From Trichomonas vaginalis G3 (lineage: Eukaryota; Parabasalia; Trichomonadida; Trichomonadidae): 64,000 nucleotides of DNA. The notes beneath the pieces were generated by a model. The model was not told the origin of the DNA, made no database searches, and worked only from the letters and a program-made list of their open reading frames with translations. The DNA lies in NCBI RefSeq assembly GCF_026262505.1, contig NC_067203.1:26455411-26519410 (forward strand), given 5' to 3'. The first letter of the stretch is position 1. Each line of letters begins with the position of its first letter. The translations under genes and the position numbers were made by a program. This document shows, piece by piece, positions 38,647 to 47,075 of the stretch.

Positions 38647-39534
38647 ATGAAGCATTTAATACATGACGTAGATGAAGACATGAATGAAACTACAGACAAA
38701 CTTAACTCTTCTCTTATTCTTCCTTTCAGCAAAGATTATGAATTCTGTTCAAATGGTGTGTATTTCTATTGTGGAAAGATGGGTTCAGGTAAGACATTTA
38801 ACCTCATTCGTCATATACTCATAACAGAGCGTTTAGGAAACGACTCTTACTATGACCAAATCATTATATCAGCAACTTCAGACTCTATGGATTCAACAGC
38901 GAAAACATTCATGAGTAAAGTTCAAGCATCTGTCGTTAAAGTTCCAGATAGCGAACTCATTGAATTTCTTCAACGTTACATTCGACGTAAGAGAAAATAT
39001 TATGCTATTGTAGAGTTCATACAGTCAGGAATGCAAAAGACTTCGGAAGAGATGGAAAGAATTATTGACAAACACCACTTACGTCAGTACTCAGGAGTTT
39101 ACGATATGAAACGACTGACAAACTACATTCTATCAAAACTTTCAAAATACCCCTTCAAAAAGTATCCTTCAAACACTCTGCTCGTTTGTGACGACTTCGC
39201 CGGAAAAGGTTTAGTGTCAAAGCCTGACTCACCATTAGCTAACATCATAACTAAAGTCAGACATTACCATTTAACTGTAGCAATACTTATGCAAACATGG
39301 CGTTTCCTTGCTTTAAACATAAAACGTCTCATAACTGACTTCGTTATCTTTCAAGGTTTCTCACGCTATGATATTGAACTCATTTGGAAACAGTCAGGTA
39401 TAACATTACCTTTTGAAGAAATTTGGGAAGCATATAAGTCTCTCATCTCTCCTCGTTCATACCTTGAGATTCATATCATGACTAATACCATTAAAGTCAA
39501 AAATATTCCATGGGAACGACCAACATTGTTTTAA
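38647..39534 (+). CDS. Genome packaging ATPase (A32/FtsK-like) of element B
   Basis: A 295-codon frame that looks whole. Walker A is 'FYCGKMGSGKTFNLI' near residue 45, and Walker B is 'NTLLVCDDFAGKG' near residue 180. 'LTVAILMQTWRFLALNIKRL' holds the sensor. Together with the capsid gene it marks the element as virus-derived. Homologues are 57389 (A, broken) and 14976 (C). The ATG follows TTTTTAATGGAGATAAA and is divergent from the penton-like gene. Confidence 0.9.
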   Translation: MKHLIHDVDEDMNETTDKLNSSLILPFSKDYEFCSNGVYFYCGKMGSGKTFNLIRHILITERLGNDSYYDQIIISATSDSMDSTAKTFMSKVQASVVKVPDSELIEFLQRYIRRKRKYYAIVEFIQSGMQKTSEEMERIIDKHHLRQYSGVYDMKRLTNYILSKLSKYPFKKYPSNTLLVCDDFAGKGLVSKPDSPLANIITKVRHYHLTVAILMQTWRFLALNIKRLITDFVIFQGFSRYDIELIWKQSGITLPFEEIWEAYKSLISPRSYLEIHIMTNTIKVKNIPWERPTLF

Positions 39535-39899
39535 AGTTTAACCTTCAATTGACTGATGGTAAACAAATTCCATGCATCTCTGTCGCCATTTCTGTTAATA
39601 TTTTTGCTGTCATTCATATCATCCACTTCCCCATCCGTTAGCTTTTGAGGATATGCGTTAGAATAGCTGTTCTTAAATGAAGGCTTTTCACCTTTGAGAG
39701 CATAAACTCTATAACTTTCTGCATACTTTATGTTTGAACCTCCTGAGCCATCATTGACATAAATTTTTATAGGCTTCCACCCTTTGTTCATATTCCTGCT
39801 TCTTCCCTTTGCTCTTTTGTTCAGTAGTTCTACATCTTTATACACAGCTCCTGTCTCAGTGAATTCAACAATATTTTCATTCGTTAGCTTTACATTCAA
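39531..39899 (-). CDS. Small Maverick protein divergent from the CCG-motif gene, element B
   Basis: A 122-codon frame from the first ATG inside the gene. An upstream ATG near 39,926 gives the longer N-terminus seen in A (56998). 'VEFTETGAVYKDVELLNKRA', 'GSGGSNIKYAESYRVYALKG', 'DAWNLFTISQLKVKL'. It looks like a beta-rich domain. The 3' end overlaps the ATPase gene by four bases. The positional counterpart in C is 9530-9819. Function unknown. Confidence 0.6.
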   Translation of the reverse strand: MNVKLTNENIVEFTETGAVYKDVELLNKRAKGRSRNMNKGWKPIKIYVNDGSGGSNIKYAESYRVYALKGEKPSFKNSYSNAYPQKLTDGEVDDMNDSKNINRNGDRDAWNLFTISQLKVKL

Positions 39900-39956
39900 A
39901 CCTTGTCGAGTATATTGTTCATTTCATACATATAAAAGGTTTTTATTCTATATGAA

Positions 39957-40571
39957 ATGAGAAGCAAATCCATCTTAGCTGGTGCCGTTAATGTTCCAAT
40001 TGAACCAACATCAAATGTTGACTCACGAACGACAAACAATATTGTCATAAAGAACTATAGTTCGGAGTGTTTGAAAGAAAAAGAACCAGATCTTAAGTCG
40101 GTGAATTTAAACACAACTTCAAACGCTAACGCTACATCAGATGTTAAGTTAGAGTATCCACCACTGGACCAAGTTCTTTCAAGAGAAGCCAACGACAACC
40201 CTTACACAAATGTTCAAACAAATCCTTCAGATAACGTAGACCATTACCTTCTTCAGTTATACCAAACAATTTTACTCAAAGACGATAAGAAGCTTTTGAC
40301 AAATCTTATAAGTAAGAACCAAATAATTCTAACAAAGGAGGACCTTGAAAATATTATATCACGAATAACAGGAAAGCAATGTGTCATTGACTATCTCGAC
40401 CCTGAAATCGAATGCTGTGGTCAAACTCCAATATTCATGAAAATAGGTAACATCCGCATCATTGAAACACCAGGTACTCCAGGAGTTGAGTTTAAGTATA
40501 AATATTCGAACGAGTATACAAAACTATCTACTTACTATAAGCTTTGTTTGAAATATGTTTTAGTAAATTAA
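39957..40571 (+). CDS. CCG-motif conserved protein, element B
   Basis: A 204-codon frame that looks whole. Disordered N-terminus ('MRSKSILAGAVNVPIEPTSN'), helical middle ('HYLLQLYQTILLKDDKKLLT'), C-terminal domain with 'LDPEIECCGQTPIFMKIGNI'. It is shared with A (56325) and C (9837), so it is part of the common Maverick backbone. TTTTTATTCTATATGAA precedes the ATG. A virion or packaging role is guessed from its neighbours. Confidence 0.65.
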   Translation: MRSKSILAGAVNVPIEPTSNVDSRTTNNIVIKNYSSECLKEKEPDLKSVNLNTTSNANATSDVKLEYPPLDQVLSREANDNPYTNVQTNPSDNVDHYLLQLYQTILLKDDKKLLTNLISKNQIILTKEDLENIISRITGKQCVIDYLDPEIECCGQTPIFMKIGNIRIIETPGTPGVEFKYKYSNEYTKLSTYYKLCLKYVLVN

Positions 40572-40807
40572 AGCAATTTGTAATATCTATCCAAAACTTC
40601 TTCAACACTATTGAACTCATCTTCATAATGCAAACATAATCTTATTGACTTGGTGCAGTTTTCACTAACACAATATTTTTCTGTTCTCTTGACTGACATA
40701 ACTAACTCATTTGTTTCATCAAACAGCAACAACCAAAGTTCATGACCTAATACATAACATTCATACTTTATATTTTTAGCTCTGAGTTCTCTTGTAAGCT
40801 GTTGCAT
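40568..40807 (-). CDS. Small unknown protein, element B
   Basis: 79 codons, whole. 'IKYECYVLGHELWLLLFDET' then 'YEDEFNSVEEVLDRYYKLL'. It overlaps the 3' end of penton-like gene 2 by 40 bases and converges with the CCG-motif gene. In element A the equivalent gene is the one into which B inserted. Function unknown. Confidence 0.7.
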   Translation of the reverse strand: MQQLTRELRAKNIKYECYVLGHELWLLLFDETNELVMSVKRTEKYCVSENCTKSIRLCLHYEDEFNSVEEVLDRYYKLL

Positions 40808-41577
40808 TTAATATTTTCTAAAAAGTCAACTTCAACAGTCATTCGCACTGGTGCCTTCAGTTCTACAGGCTCTCCTTGAAAGTCAACAAGTCTGAATTGC
40901 ATGTCTTTCAAATTATGAGGACTAATGCGAACCCATTTACCTAAATGAGTTGCTATGACAGGAACGTTTGGAATGAACATTGAATTGACTGCATAACAGA
41001 AGGATTTATATTCTACTGAACCTTTACTATTAACTCCTGAAATGCCTGTGACATTAGCTATTTTAGACTCAATGTATAAACAATTGCCATAACATACGTA
41101 TGGAACAGATTTCATCTCAATCGTTTTGTCAACACTTTTCAAAGGAAATGTCATATGGTATGCACCCAAAAGAAGTTGTACTCTATGACTCATTCTTGGT
41201 ATCTTAAACTCCTTCACATAACTGAACTTCAAAACTCCTGCAATAAGTTTAACATTCATTAAGTTTTCTTCGTTATCTTTGTTTATTGTAGTATTTATGA
41301 GAGCATTTAACACTCCAGCTAATGTTTCCATCTTATATTCTACATTATTGTGAAATCTTATTTCGTGCTTCTTTCCATCTATTTCAATCTCCATGAAATC
41401 TGTTTCATCTGTTATAACGAATGAAGCGATAGTATTGAAGTCAACCATTCTGAATGCAAGTGGCTCATTCTGTAGACCTAAGTTTGTTTGTAGTTTTACT
41501 GTCCCGTATTCGTTTGGGTCTGTACTTTGCAAATAGAACAACATTTTATTCTCATTAAAATATGAGTATAGCTGCAT
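40768..41577 (-). CDS. Penton-like minor capsid protein 2, element B
   Basis: A 269-codon frame that looks whole. 'MQLYSYFNENKMLFYLQSTD', 'DFMEIEIDGKKHEIRFHNNV', 'QLLLGAYHMTFPLKSVDKTI', 'DMQFRLVDFQGEPVELKAPV'. The end matches the element C protein at 10536. It is divergent from the fibre gene. If the first ATG is used, the two 5' ends overlap by 16 bases. If the ATG at 41544 is used, they do not. Pairing a penton-like gene with a fibre gene parallels the penton base and fibre of adenoviruses. Confidence 0.7.
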   Translation of the reverse strand: MQLYSYFNENKMLFYLQSTDPNEYGTVKLQTNLGLQNEPLAFRMVDFNTIASFVITDETDFMEIEIDGKKHEIRFHNNVEYKMETLAGVLNALINTTINKDNEENLMNVKLIAGVLKFSYVKEFKIPRMSHRVQLLLGAYHMTFPLKSVDKTIEMKSVPYVCYGNCLYIESKIANVTGISGVNSKGSVEYKSFCYAVNSMFIPNVPVIATHLGKWVRISPHNLKDMQFRLVDFQGEPVELKAPVRMTVEVDFLENIKCNSLQENSELKI

Positions 41578-43406
41578 ATGCGTATGAAGCTGACAGAGCT
41601 AAACGTTTATATTTTGGTCAATACTCTCTCACACTTACTGACAAATATATTGTTATCAGTGATGGAAATACCGAGAAATACATAACATGGAAGGACTATG
41701 AAAAGTTTGACCCCATTTTAACTCCATGCACTATGCCATTCATTGTAAATGGTGAAGTTGTCATGAAGAACGACACAACAGTATATAAGTCTGTTCATGA
41801 AGCGTTAGAATATATGTTGAATTATAATCCCGAAAGATTTGACCCAAGCACTACGCCATGTACAATGCCTTTTATTAAGGATGGTGAAATCGTAAGAGTT
41901 CCGGATTCAACGGTTTACACAGCTGTTCAAAACAGTTTACAAAACATTTTAGCGAATATCTTTAATTCAGAAACTACAGAAATAAAATTACCATATATAA
42001 CAGATGCTAAAGAAATTAAATCAAAAACGACAACATTATTTACGTCACTTAATGATTTAATGACTTATATCATTAATATTCCTGCACCAACTATAGCATT
42101 TGATCCAAACTCGACGGTTTGCAGTGTACCTTTCATAAATGACAGTTCATTAATTACTTTAAGGGATTCGACAGTAAATGAATCATTAAAGGCGTCATTA
42201 ATGAAAATCATTGATTTTAATTCATTCATGAATACATATAATTCATTCATTAATGTTTCATACACTTCTAAAGAAGGTGAGCCAAAAACTATTGATAAAG
42301 CGGTGTATGAAATAAAAGCATCAACGACGAAATTGAATTCGTTAACTTTTGACGGTGATAGTTTCGTTAATGACATAACATCGGGGAAAACAATTTTAAC
42401 GAAAGAATATTTAAAATCTCATGTTAGTGAGTTCGTTGAAATTGAAAAAGAAGGTGGAATTAAGTTCGATCCACTGAATTTCATTTTCAGCTTAGCGAAT
42501 GCGGGTGTTAGTTTCGCTGAATGGACAACTATACAGAGTGAAATAAATGCAATATGGACGTTTTTGGGGTCAAAAGCGGGAATGGGTGGTGCTTTTGCGT
42601 ATATAATGAGGAATAAAGGAACTCGTGAAGTGTTAAGAGTTTTACAAAAGTTTGTAGCAGAACATAACCCAAGTACTTTAACATCAGACCAAGACAGTGC
42701 ATACCTCAGCAACGAAATCACAGAATTTCTCATTAAGCATAACATAACTCACTACACTACTGAAGACCATAACCATAATATTTTAGGTATCATTAATCGC
42801 TTCATAAGAACGCTCAGAGATTTAAATCAAGAGCGAGACTTTACCGAAGAAACAGTGAAACATTTTCTCGAAGTATATAATTCCTCAACAAATTCTACAA
42901 CAGGACATACACCAAATTCAATGACACAACAACAAGAAGAAAAGTATATACAAAAGAAACGAAGCCAAACACAAAATATCAGAAATTCAACACAATTTAC
43001 CCTCATTCCTGGTACAAAAGTTCGTGTAGTTCTTGACGACAAACCGTTGACAAAGAAACGTTTAAGGTTAAGTCGAAATTATTATATCGTAGACTCTACG
43101 CAAGGTAATGGATATCTTATAAAAGCTGCTGACGACTCTATTGCGTTTTATCCTCGTCATAAATTAGTCGAAAGTAGTAATGGCAAACTTGCTGAAACCA
43201 TTGACGAAGCAAAGCGAGGAGTGGTTATTGAAATACTTAACTATAACATAAACGATGACACTTATAAAGTAAGATATGAAGGAGGCGTTGAAGATGTTAT
43301 ACCATCTAAGAACTTGAGAGAGTCAAAGCCAACACATCTGGGACCATTAGAGCGGGAGTACTGGAAAGACAAAAATAAGCCAGAAAGAATAAGAAAATTC
43401 TTCTAA
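41562..43406 (+). pseudogene. Tail-fibre N-terminal region followed by integrase C-terminal region, element B
   Basis: An open frame of 614 codons with parts of two genes. The fibre part has three repeated modules of about 45 residues ('FDPSTTPCTMPFIKDGEIVR', 'FDPILTPCTMPFIVNGEVVM', 'FDPNSTVCSVPFINDSSLIT') and 'TSGKTILTKEYLKSHVSEFV'. The integrase part has 'STLTSDQDSAYLSNEITEFL', 'NILGIINRFIRTLRDLNQER' and the chromo-like 'DTYKVRYEGGVEDVIPSKNL'. Both genes are therefore incomplete in B. The phage-like collar domain seen in A is not present. Confidence 0.8.
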
Positions 43407-43495
43407 ACTTTTTCATTAGATGTAAATCAGACATGAACGAGAACAGTCATGATATCATTAATGGTACCATTTATTTTAACATAAACTTTATTTAT

Positions 43496-43543
43496 GTTAG
43501 AATGTTAGATCTAACACGTTTTCTAACCACTTTTCTAACATGG
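43496..43543. promoter_or_regulatory. 12-bp iteron box, TGTTA type (B, cargo)
   Basis: GTTAGAATGTTAGATCTAACAC, then TTTTCTAACC and TTTTCTAACA at 12-base steps. It is the inverted partner of 44600-44645, same subtype. The pair brackets the gene at 43644. Confidence 0.8.
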
Positions 43544-43610
43544 TCTAAAACTCTCGAAAATCATGAATTTTTGACATTTCCTTATGAAAGAAAAATAACG
43601 CTAATTTTTT

Positions 43611-43643
43611 TCTAAGAAAAATTTTTATCTTGTATGTAAAGAT
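43611..43643 (+). promoter_or_regulatory. Shared cargo-gene leader (B, gene 43644)
   Basis: CTAAGAAAAATTTTTATCTT, then GTATGTAAAGAT and the ATG. The same 30-base block stands before the gene at 44697, and a shorter form before 45397. Confidence 0.75.
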
Positions 43644-44585
43644 ATGATTTCAACAATAGGTTCTACAACACTTCAAACAACAACTTCACCAAACTCTTTA
43701 GTTATGAATCCAACATCTATGTTAGTAGAGATGAAAAGCTTCATTCCTTCTTCATATACTTTTGAGACAGAAATACAAAGAATTAAGCAAGAACTTTTAA
43801 CAAGTAATTTAGACTGTAGTGCGAAAGATGAAACAAATGAACAGTATCTTTATGACATGCAGGATATTATTGACCATTTACCCAAATTGCCTGAAATCCA
43901 ACAACAAAAGCTCACTATTCATGAATTCGATGAAATAGAAGTGAAACCAACTGACTCAGTAGAAATAAAGAAGTTCATACGTAAAGTAAACTATGAGTTT
44001 CTAGGATATCATTGCAACCATAAAGTTATGGACAAAGATTGCGACATGGTATATAAGAACATCTCTGACATATATAAATCTGGGGAGTTTAAGACATACG
44101 ACAACTTTGTTTCATTAGTTGCTGAATGTGTATGGCAGATAAGAGATAAAGATAAAAGATGTAAAATATGGAATGGACAAATAAAACCAACAACTTTTGA
44201 GTTAAAGAAAACCATTGACGCCTTAGTTGTTCTAGCAGGTCAAATTTCAATGTATAACGCAAAAATGAATCCGCAATGTTCAAAATGTAAAGCAGCAATG
44301 AGGAAATATAACTACTCCGTCAAAGAGATAGAACGTATGAGAAACGACTATGCTGACTTAAAGAAAGAAGTAGAGAAACCAGCAGAAGATAAAATGGACA
44401 TGTTAGCATTTCTGAACAAAAACTATCCAACTGCTGACGATTTCCTATTATCTGATGTCAAGAAGAAATATAAAGAAACCTTCGGCATAGTTAAAATTTT
44501 TGATATCCTTCGTGAAGAAATAGAAGCTACAAAACTGTTTAAAGTCATGAACCATCGCAACATATACCATGTAAAACGCTTGTAA
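43644..44585 (+). CDS. Cargo protein with CxxC motif, element B
   Basis: A 313-codon frame that looks whole. 'NPTSMLVEMKSFIPSSYTFE', a Cys/His cluster 'YHCNHKVMDKDCDM', 'NPQCSKCKAAMRKYNYSVKE' (CxxC), coiled coil, C-terminal 'FLLSDVKKKYKETFGIVKIF' with basic end 'NIYHVKRL'. The copy in A is 29414. It is bracketed by matched iteron boxes. The C-terminal half loosely recalls modules that accompany KilA-N and T5orf172 in viral proteins. No confident family. Confidence 0.6.
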   Translation: MISTIGSTTLQTTTSPNSLVMNPTSMLVEMKSFIPSSYTFETEIQRIKQELLTSNLDCSAKDETNEQYLYDMQDIIDHLPKLPEIQQQKLTIHEFDEIEVKPTDSVEIKKFIRKVNYEFLGYHCNHKVMDKDCDMVYKNISDIYKSGEFKTYDNFVSLVAECVWQIRDKDKRCKIWNGQIKPTTFELKKTIDALVVLAGQISMYNAKMNPQCSKCKAAMRKYNYSVKEIERMRNDYADLKKEVEKPAEDKMDMLAFLNKNYPTADDFLLSDVKKKYKETFGIVKIFDILREEIEATKLFKVMNHRNIYHVKRL

Positions 44586-44599
44586 ATAGTTTTCTTCGA

Positions 44600-44645
44600 T
44601 GTTAGAAAAGTGGTTAGAAAACGTGTTAGATCTAACATGCTAACA
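44600..44645. promoter_or_regulatory. 12-bp iteron box, TGTTA type (B, cargo)
   Basis: TGTTAGAAAAGT, GGTTAGAAAACG, TGTTAGATCTAACA, then TGCTAACA, followed by TAAACATTATTTTTT. Its reverse complement closely matches 43496-43543. Confidence 0.8.
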
Positions 44646-44660
44646 TAAACATTATTTTTT

Positions 44661-44696
44661 CTAAGAAAAATTTTTATCTTGTATGTAAAGACAGTA
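44661..44696 (+). promoter_or_regulatory. Shared cargo-gene leader (B, gene 44697)
   Basis: CTAAGAAAAATTTTTATCTT, then GTATGTAAAGACAGTA and the ATG. Nearly identical to 43611-43643. Confidence 0.75.
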
Positions 44697-45308
44697 ATGT
44701 CAAACATTGAGTTTGAAACAGTTAGAAAGATAGACAATGACACCAAAGTGGTTAGAATAGGTGATTTAAACGTAAGATACTCAAAGAAATACAACAAATA
44801 TTCTTTGTCAGACATTATAACACCATCTGGAAAGAAAACAAACGACTGGGTTAGAAATGCTTCAACTCAGAAAATTTTGACAAGAAATCCTGAGCTTATG
44901 ATATCAGTAGCATTTCATGGAACAAGAGCATATCTTATAGACAAAAGTCTTATACCAATAGTTTTGTTATGGTTAGACCCAGTTGTTGGATATAACTTCA
45001 TAACTTATGGTTCATTCGATACGGAACGTTGCAGTGAAGGCTTACTTTACATCGTTCAGAAACCGAAGGACTTCAATACAAAGAGATATAAGATAGGAAG
45101 AACATATAATATAACTCAAAGATATGACAGTACAGTCAATAGAGTCAAGGTTGTGTTCGTTAATGATATGAGAGCTGCAGAAACAGAACTACTTGAAAAG
45201 TTTGAGAAAATGTATGGTGCTCCCATGAAAGGTAAAGAAACGTTTGAAGTAGATGAGATAGATAAAGCTATAAAATTATTTGACGAAGTTGCTGAAAAAT
45301 ACATGTAA
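44697..45308 (+). CDS. KilA-N / T5orf172 fusion protein, element B cargo
   Basis: A 203-codon frame that looks whole. The N-terminal 140 residues have a KilA-N layout ('NRNASTQKIL'-type helix, then 'FHGTRAYLIDKSLIPIVLLW' with 'LDPVVGYNFI'). The C-terminal part 'EGLLYIVQKPKDFNTKRYKI' with 'GRTYNITQRYDSTVNRVKVV' and 'AAETELLEKFEKMYG' matches the T5orf172 (GIY-YIG-like nuclease) domain often fused to KilA-N in viruses. It is absent from A. Possibly a mobile nuclease or regulator. Confidence 0.75.
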   Translation: MSNIEFETVRKIDNDTKVVRIGDLNVRYSKKYNKYSLSDIITPSGKKTNDWVRNASTQKILTRNPELMISVAFHGTRAYLIDKSLIPIVLLWLDPVVGYNFITYGSFDTERCSEGLLYIVQKPKDFNTKRYKIGRTYNITQRYDSTVNRVKVVFVNDMRAAETELLEKFEKMYGAPMKGKETFEVDEIDKAIKLFDEVAEKYM

Positions 45309-45370
45309 AGCGTTTATTTTTGGTCTTTTGTGAAAGTCAGAAAATAACGCTAATTTTATTTTTATTTATT

Positions 45371-45396
45371 TTTTTATTTTGTATGTAAAGACAGTA
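45371..45396 (+). promoter_or_regulatory. Shared cargo-gene leader (B, KilA-N gene)
   Basis: TTTTTATTTTGTATGTAAAG and ACAGTA directly before the ATG at 45397. Upstream, AAAATAACGCTAATTTTATT is also shared with other cargo genes. Confidence 0.7.
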
Positions 45397-46224
45397 ATGA
45401 CAACATCAGAGAACACAACAACAGTTATAGTCCATGAAGCTATAAATGAAGAATACGAATACATACAGTATAACAAACAGTTACGTCTCATTCGTTCAGT
45501 CAAAGATGACATGTACCAAATGCAAAGTATAATGAATGCTCTTCGTTCTACAAAGCAAGCATATCATTGGTTTGAAAACCAACAGACAAAAGAACTTTTA
45601 GAAGAATTTCCTCATATGATTGCTTCCCTCGGAAAACCGAGAGAAGAGATTCCGTACGAAAATCGCAAGAATTTGGCACCTGGTTTGAAAGGTTATTATG
45701 TTCATAGACTTTTAGTAAACGCTGTAGCAATGTGGGCTTCACCTCGTTATGCTTGTTATATTTTCATGATGTTAGATGAACTATATAAAGCAGAACGTGG
45801 AGAGATGGAAAAGAAACTTCAAGCAAAAGATGAAGTCATTGAATCCAAAGACAAAAGCATACAGAAAAGAATACCACGTTCAGTACCAAAAGGAAAGGAA
45901 AAAAGCTATAAGTATATGATTTACGCTGAAGAGATGGAGAAAGAAGAAGATAGAGATATGGTTATGTTGCATTTAGTGAGAAGAAACAACAAGAGCTTTT
46001 ATGACCTCGCTAAAATATATAAATCTGACAGAAACTGGTTCTATCGTGAAAACTTACCGATTTCAATGACACCGAATGAGCAAATAAAGGAAATTGTCAA
46101 AAGTACTCTTCCTCAAACACACTATGATATTAAAGGTTGTACAATTCTTACCTTCAAAGAAGACTTACCATTACTGAAGGAAAAAATAACAGAATATTTC
46201 GATAACTTCAAAGAGGAAGAATAA
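45397..46224 (+). CDS. KilA-N domain protein, element B
   Basis: About 275 codons, apparently whole. KilA-N core 'HWFENQQTKELLEEFPHMIA' and 'GYYVHRLLVNAVAMWASPRY', coiled coil 'AERGEMEKKLQAKDEVIESK', and a C-terminal helical domain 'MVMLHLVRRNNKSFYDLAKI' to 'LKEKITEYFDNFKEEE'. The copy in A is at 27697. KilA-N is a DNA-binding fold, so this conserved cargo gene is a candidate to bind the iteron boxes. Confidence 0.85.
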   Translation: MTTSENTTTVIVHEAINEEYEYIQYNKQLRLIRSVKDDMYQMQSIMNALRSTKQAYHWFENQQTKELLEEFPHMIASLGKPREEIPYENRKNLAPGLKGYYVHRLLVNAVAMWASPRYACYIFMMLDELYKAERGEMEKKLQAKDEVIESKDKSIQKRIPRSVPKGKEKSYKYMIYAEEMEKEEDRDMVMLHLVRRNNKSFYDLAKIYKSDRNWFYRENLPISMTPNEQIKEIVKSTLPQTHYDIKGCTILTFKEDLPLLKEKITEYFDNFKEEE

Positions 46225-46277
46225 AAAAATCTAAGCTAATTTTATTTTTTATAAAATTTTATCTCATATGAAAGAAC

Positions 46278-46493
46278 ATGAATTTAGAATATTCGGAACT
46301 CATGACAGAAGAAGAGAACGAACAACATGTAAAAGATTATGCAAAATTTCTGAAGGTATATAAAGCATTTAAACAATATCTAAATGCTTCTAAAGATTAT
46401 GCAAAATTTCTGAAGGTATATAAAGCTTATGAAAAAGCGTATGAAAAGTTTATACATTGGGGAATTGTTGTAAAATATCGATATGAAGACTAA
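46278..46493 (+). CDS. Small protein with internal duplication, element B
   Basis: A 71-codon frame. 'KDYAKFLKVYKAFKQYLNAS' is followed by a second 'KDYAKFLKVYKAYEKAYEKF'. At DNA level about 35 bases are repeated exactly at a 60-base step, so the duplication is recent. It is absent from A. The ATG follows TTTTATCTCATATGAAAGAAC. Likely a small helical protein, function unknown. Confidence 0.55.
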   Translation: MNLEYSELMTEEENEQHVKDYAKFLKVYKAFKQYLNASKDYAKFLKVYKAYEKAYEKFIHWGIVVKYRYED

Positions 46494-46511
46494 CCAAAAA
46501 TATATTTTTGT

Positions 46512-46985
46512 TCAAATAACGTCAGGGTCAATTTCTTCAACCATTTCACTTCCTTCGTCAATGTCAATTGAAGCTTCTTCAACCTTTGGTAAGAATTTCT
46601 GTATAACATCTTTGTTCGTTATTGTCTTCAGAGATGAAGGATAATATTTCACATTTGTTTCACCCTTCTTATATTCTTTCTGTTCGGAAAGATTCATAGC
46701 AATACTGAAGAAGTCAATGTTAGAGTTCTTTATGACAGTATAATGAGTATCTTTGACATTCACGAAGAAACCCTTTTGTTTCAAAACTACTGCTAACTCT
46801 TGTGAAGTATAACGTTTGCGGTCAATGACAATAGCTAATGGTCTGACATACTGACCAAACTTAGATTCTTTCACAAACTTCTTGTTAAAGATAACATTAA
46901 CGTTTGAAGCACCATTGAACTCATTCTTGATGACAGTAGCGAGAGCATTGTATGAAAAGAACTTGCAATCTTGCATGTGTTTCAT
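46512..46985 (-). CDS. SSB-like protein with acidic tail, element B
   Basis: A 157-codon frame that looks whole, nearly identical to 26884 in A. 'CKFFSYNALATVIKNEFNGA', 'RPLAIVIDRKRYTSQELAVV', acidic end 'SEMVEEIDPDVI'. It is divergent from the polymerase with a 90-base AT-rich gap. See 26884 for the reasoning behind the tentative function. Confidence 0.5.
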   Translation of the reverse strand: MKHMQDCKFFSYNALATVIKNEFNGASNVNVIFNKKFVKESKFGQYVRPLAIVIDRKRYTSQELAVVLKQKGFFVNVKDTHYTVIKNSNIDFFSIAMNLSEQKEYKKGETNVKYYPSSLKTITNKDVIQKFLPKVEEASIDIDEGSEMVEEIDPDVI

Positions 46986-47075
46986 TAAAATAAAAATATT
47001 AAATTATTTTGAAAAATAACTTAAAAAAATCTAATCTAATTTTTTCAAAAAATATTTTTTTATTTCCTACTAAAG

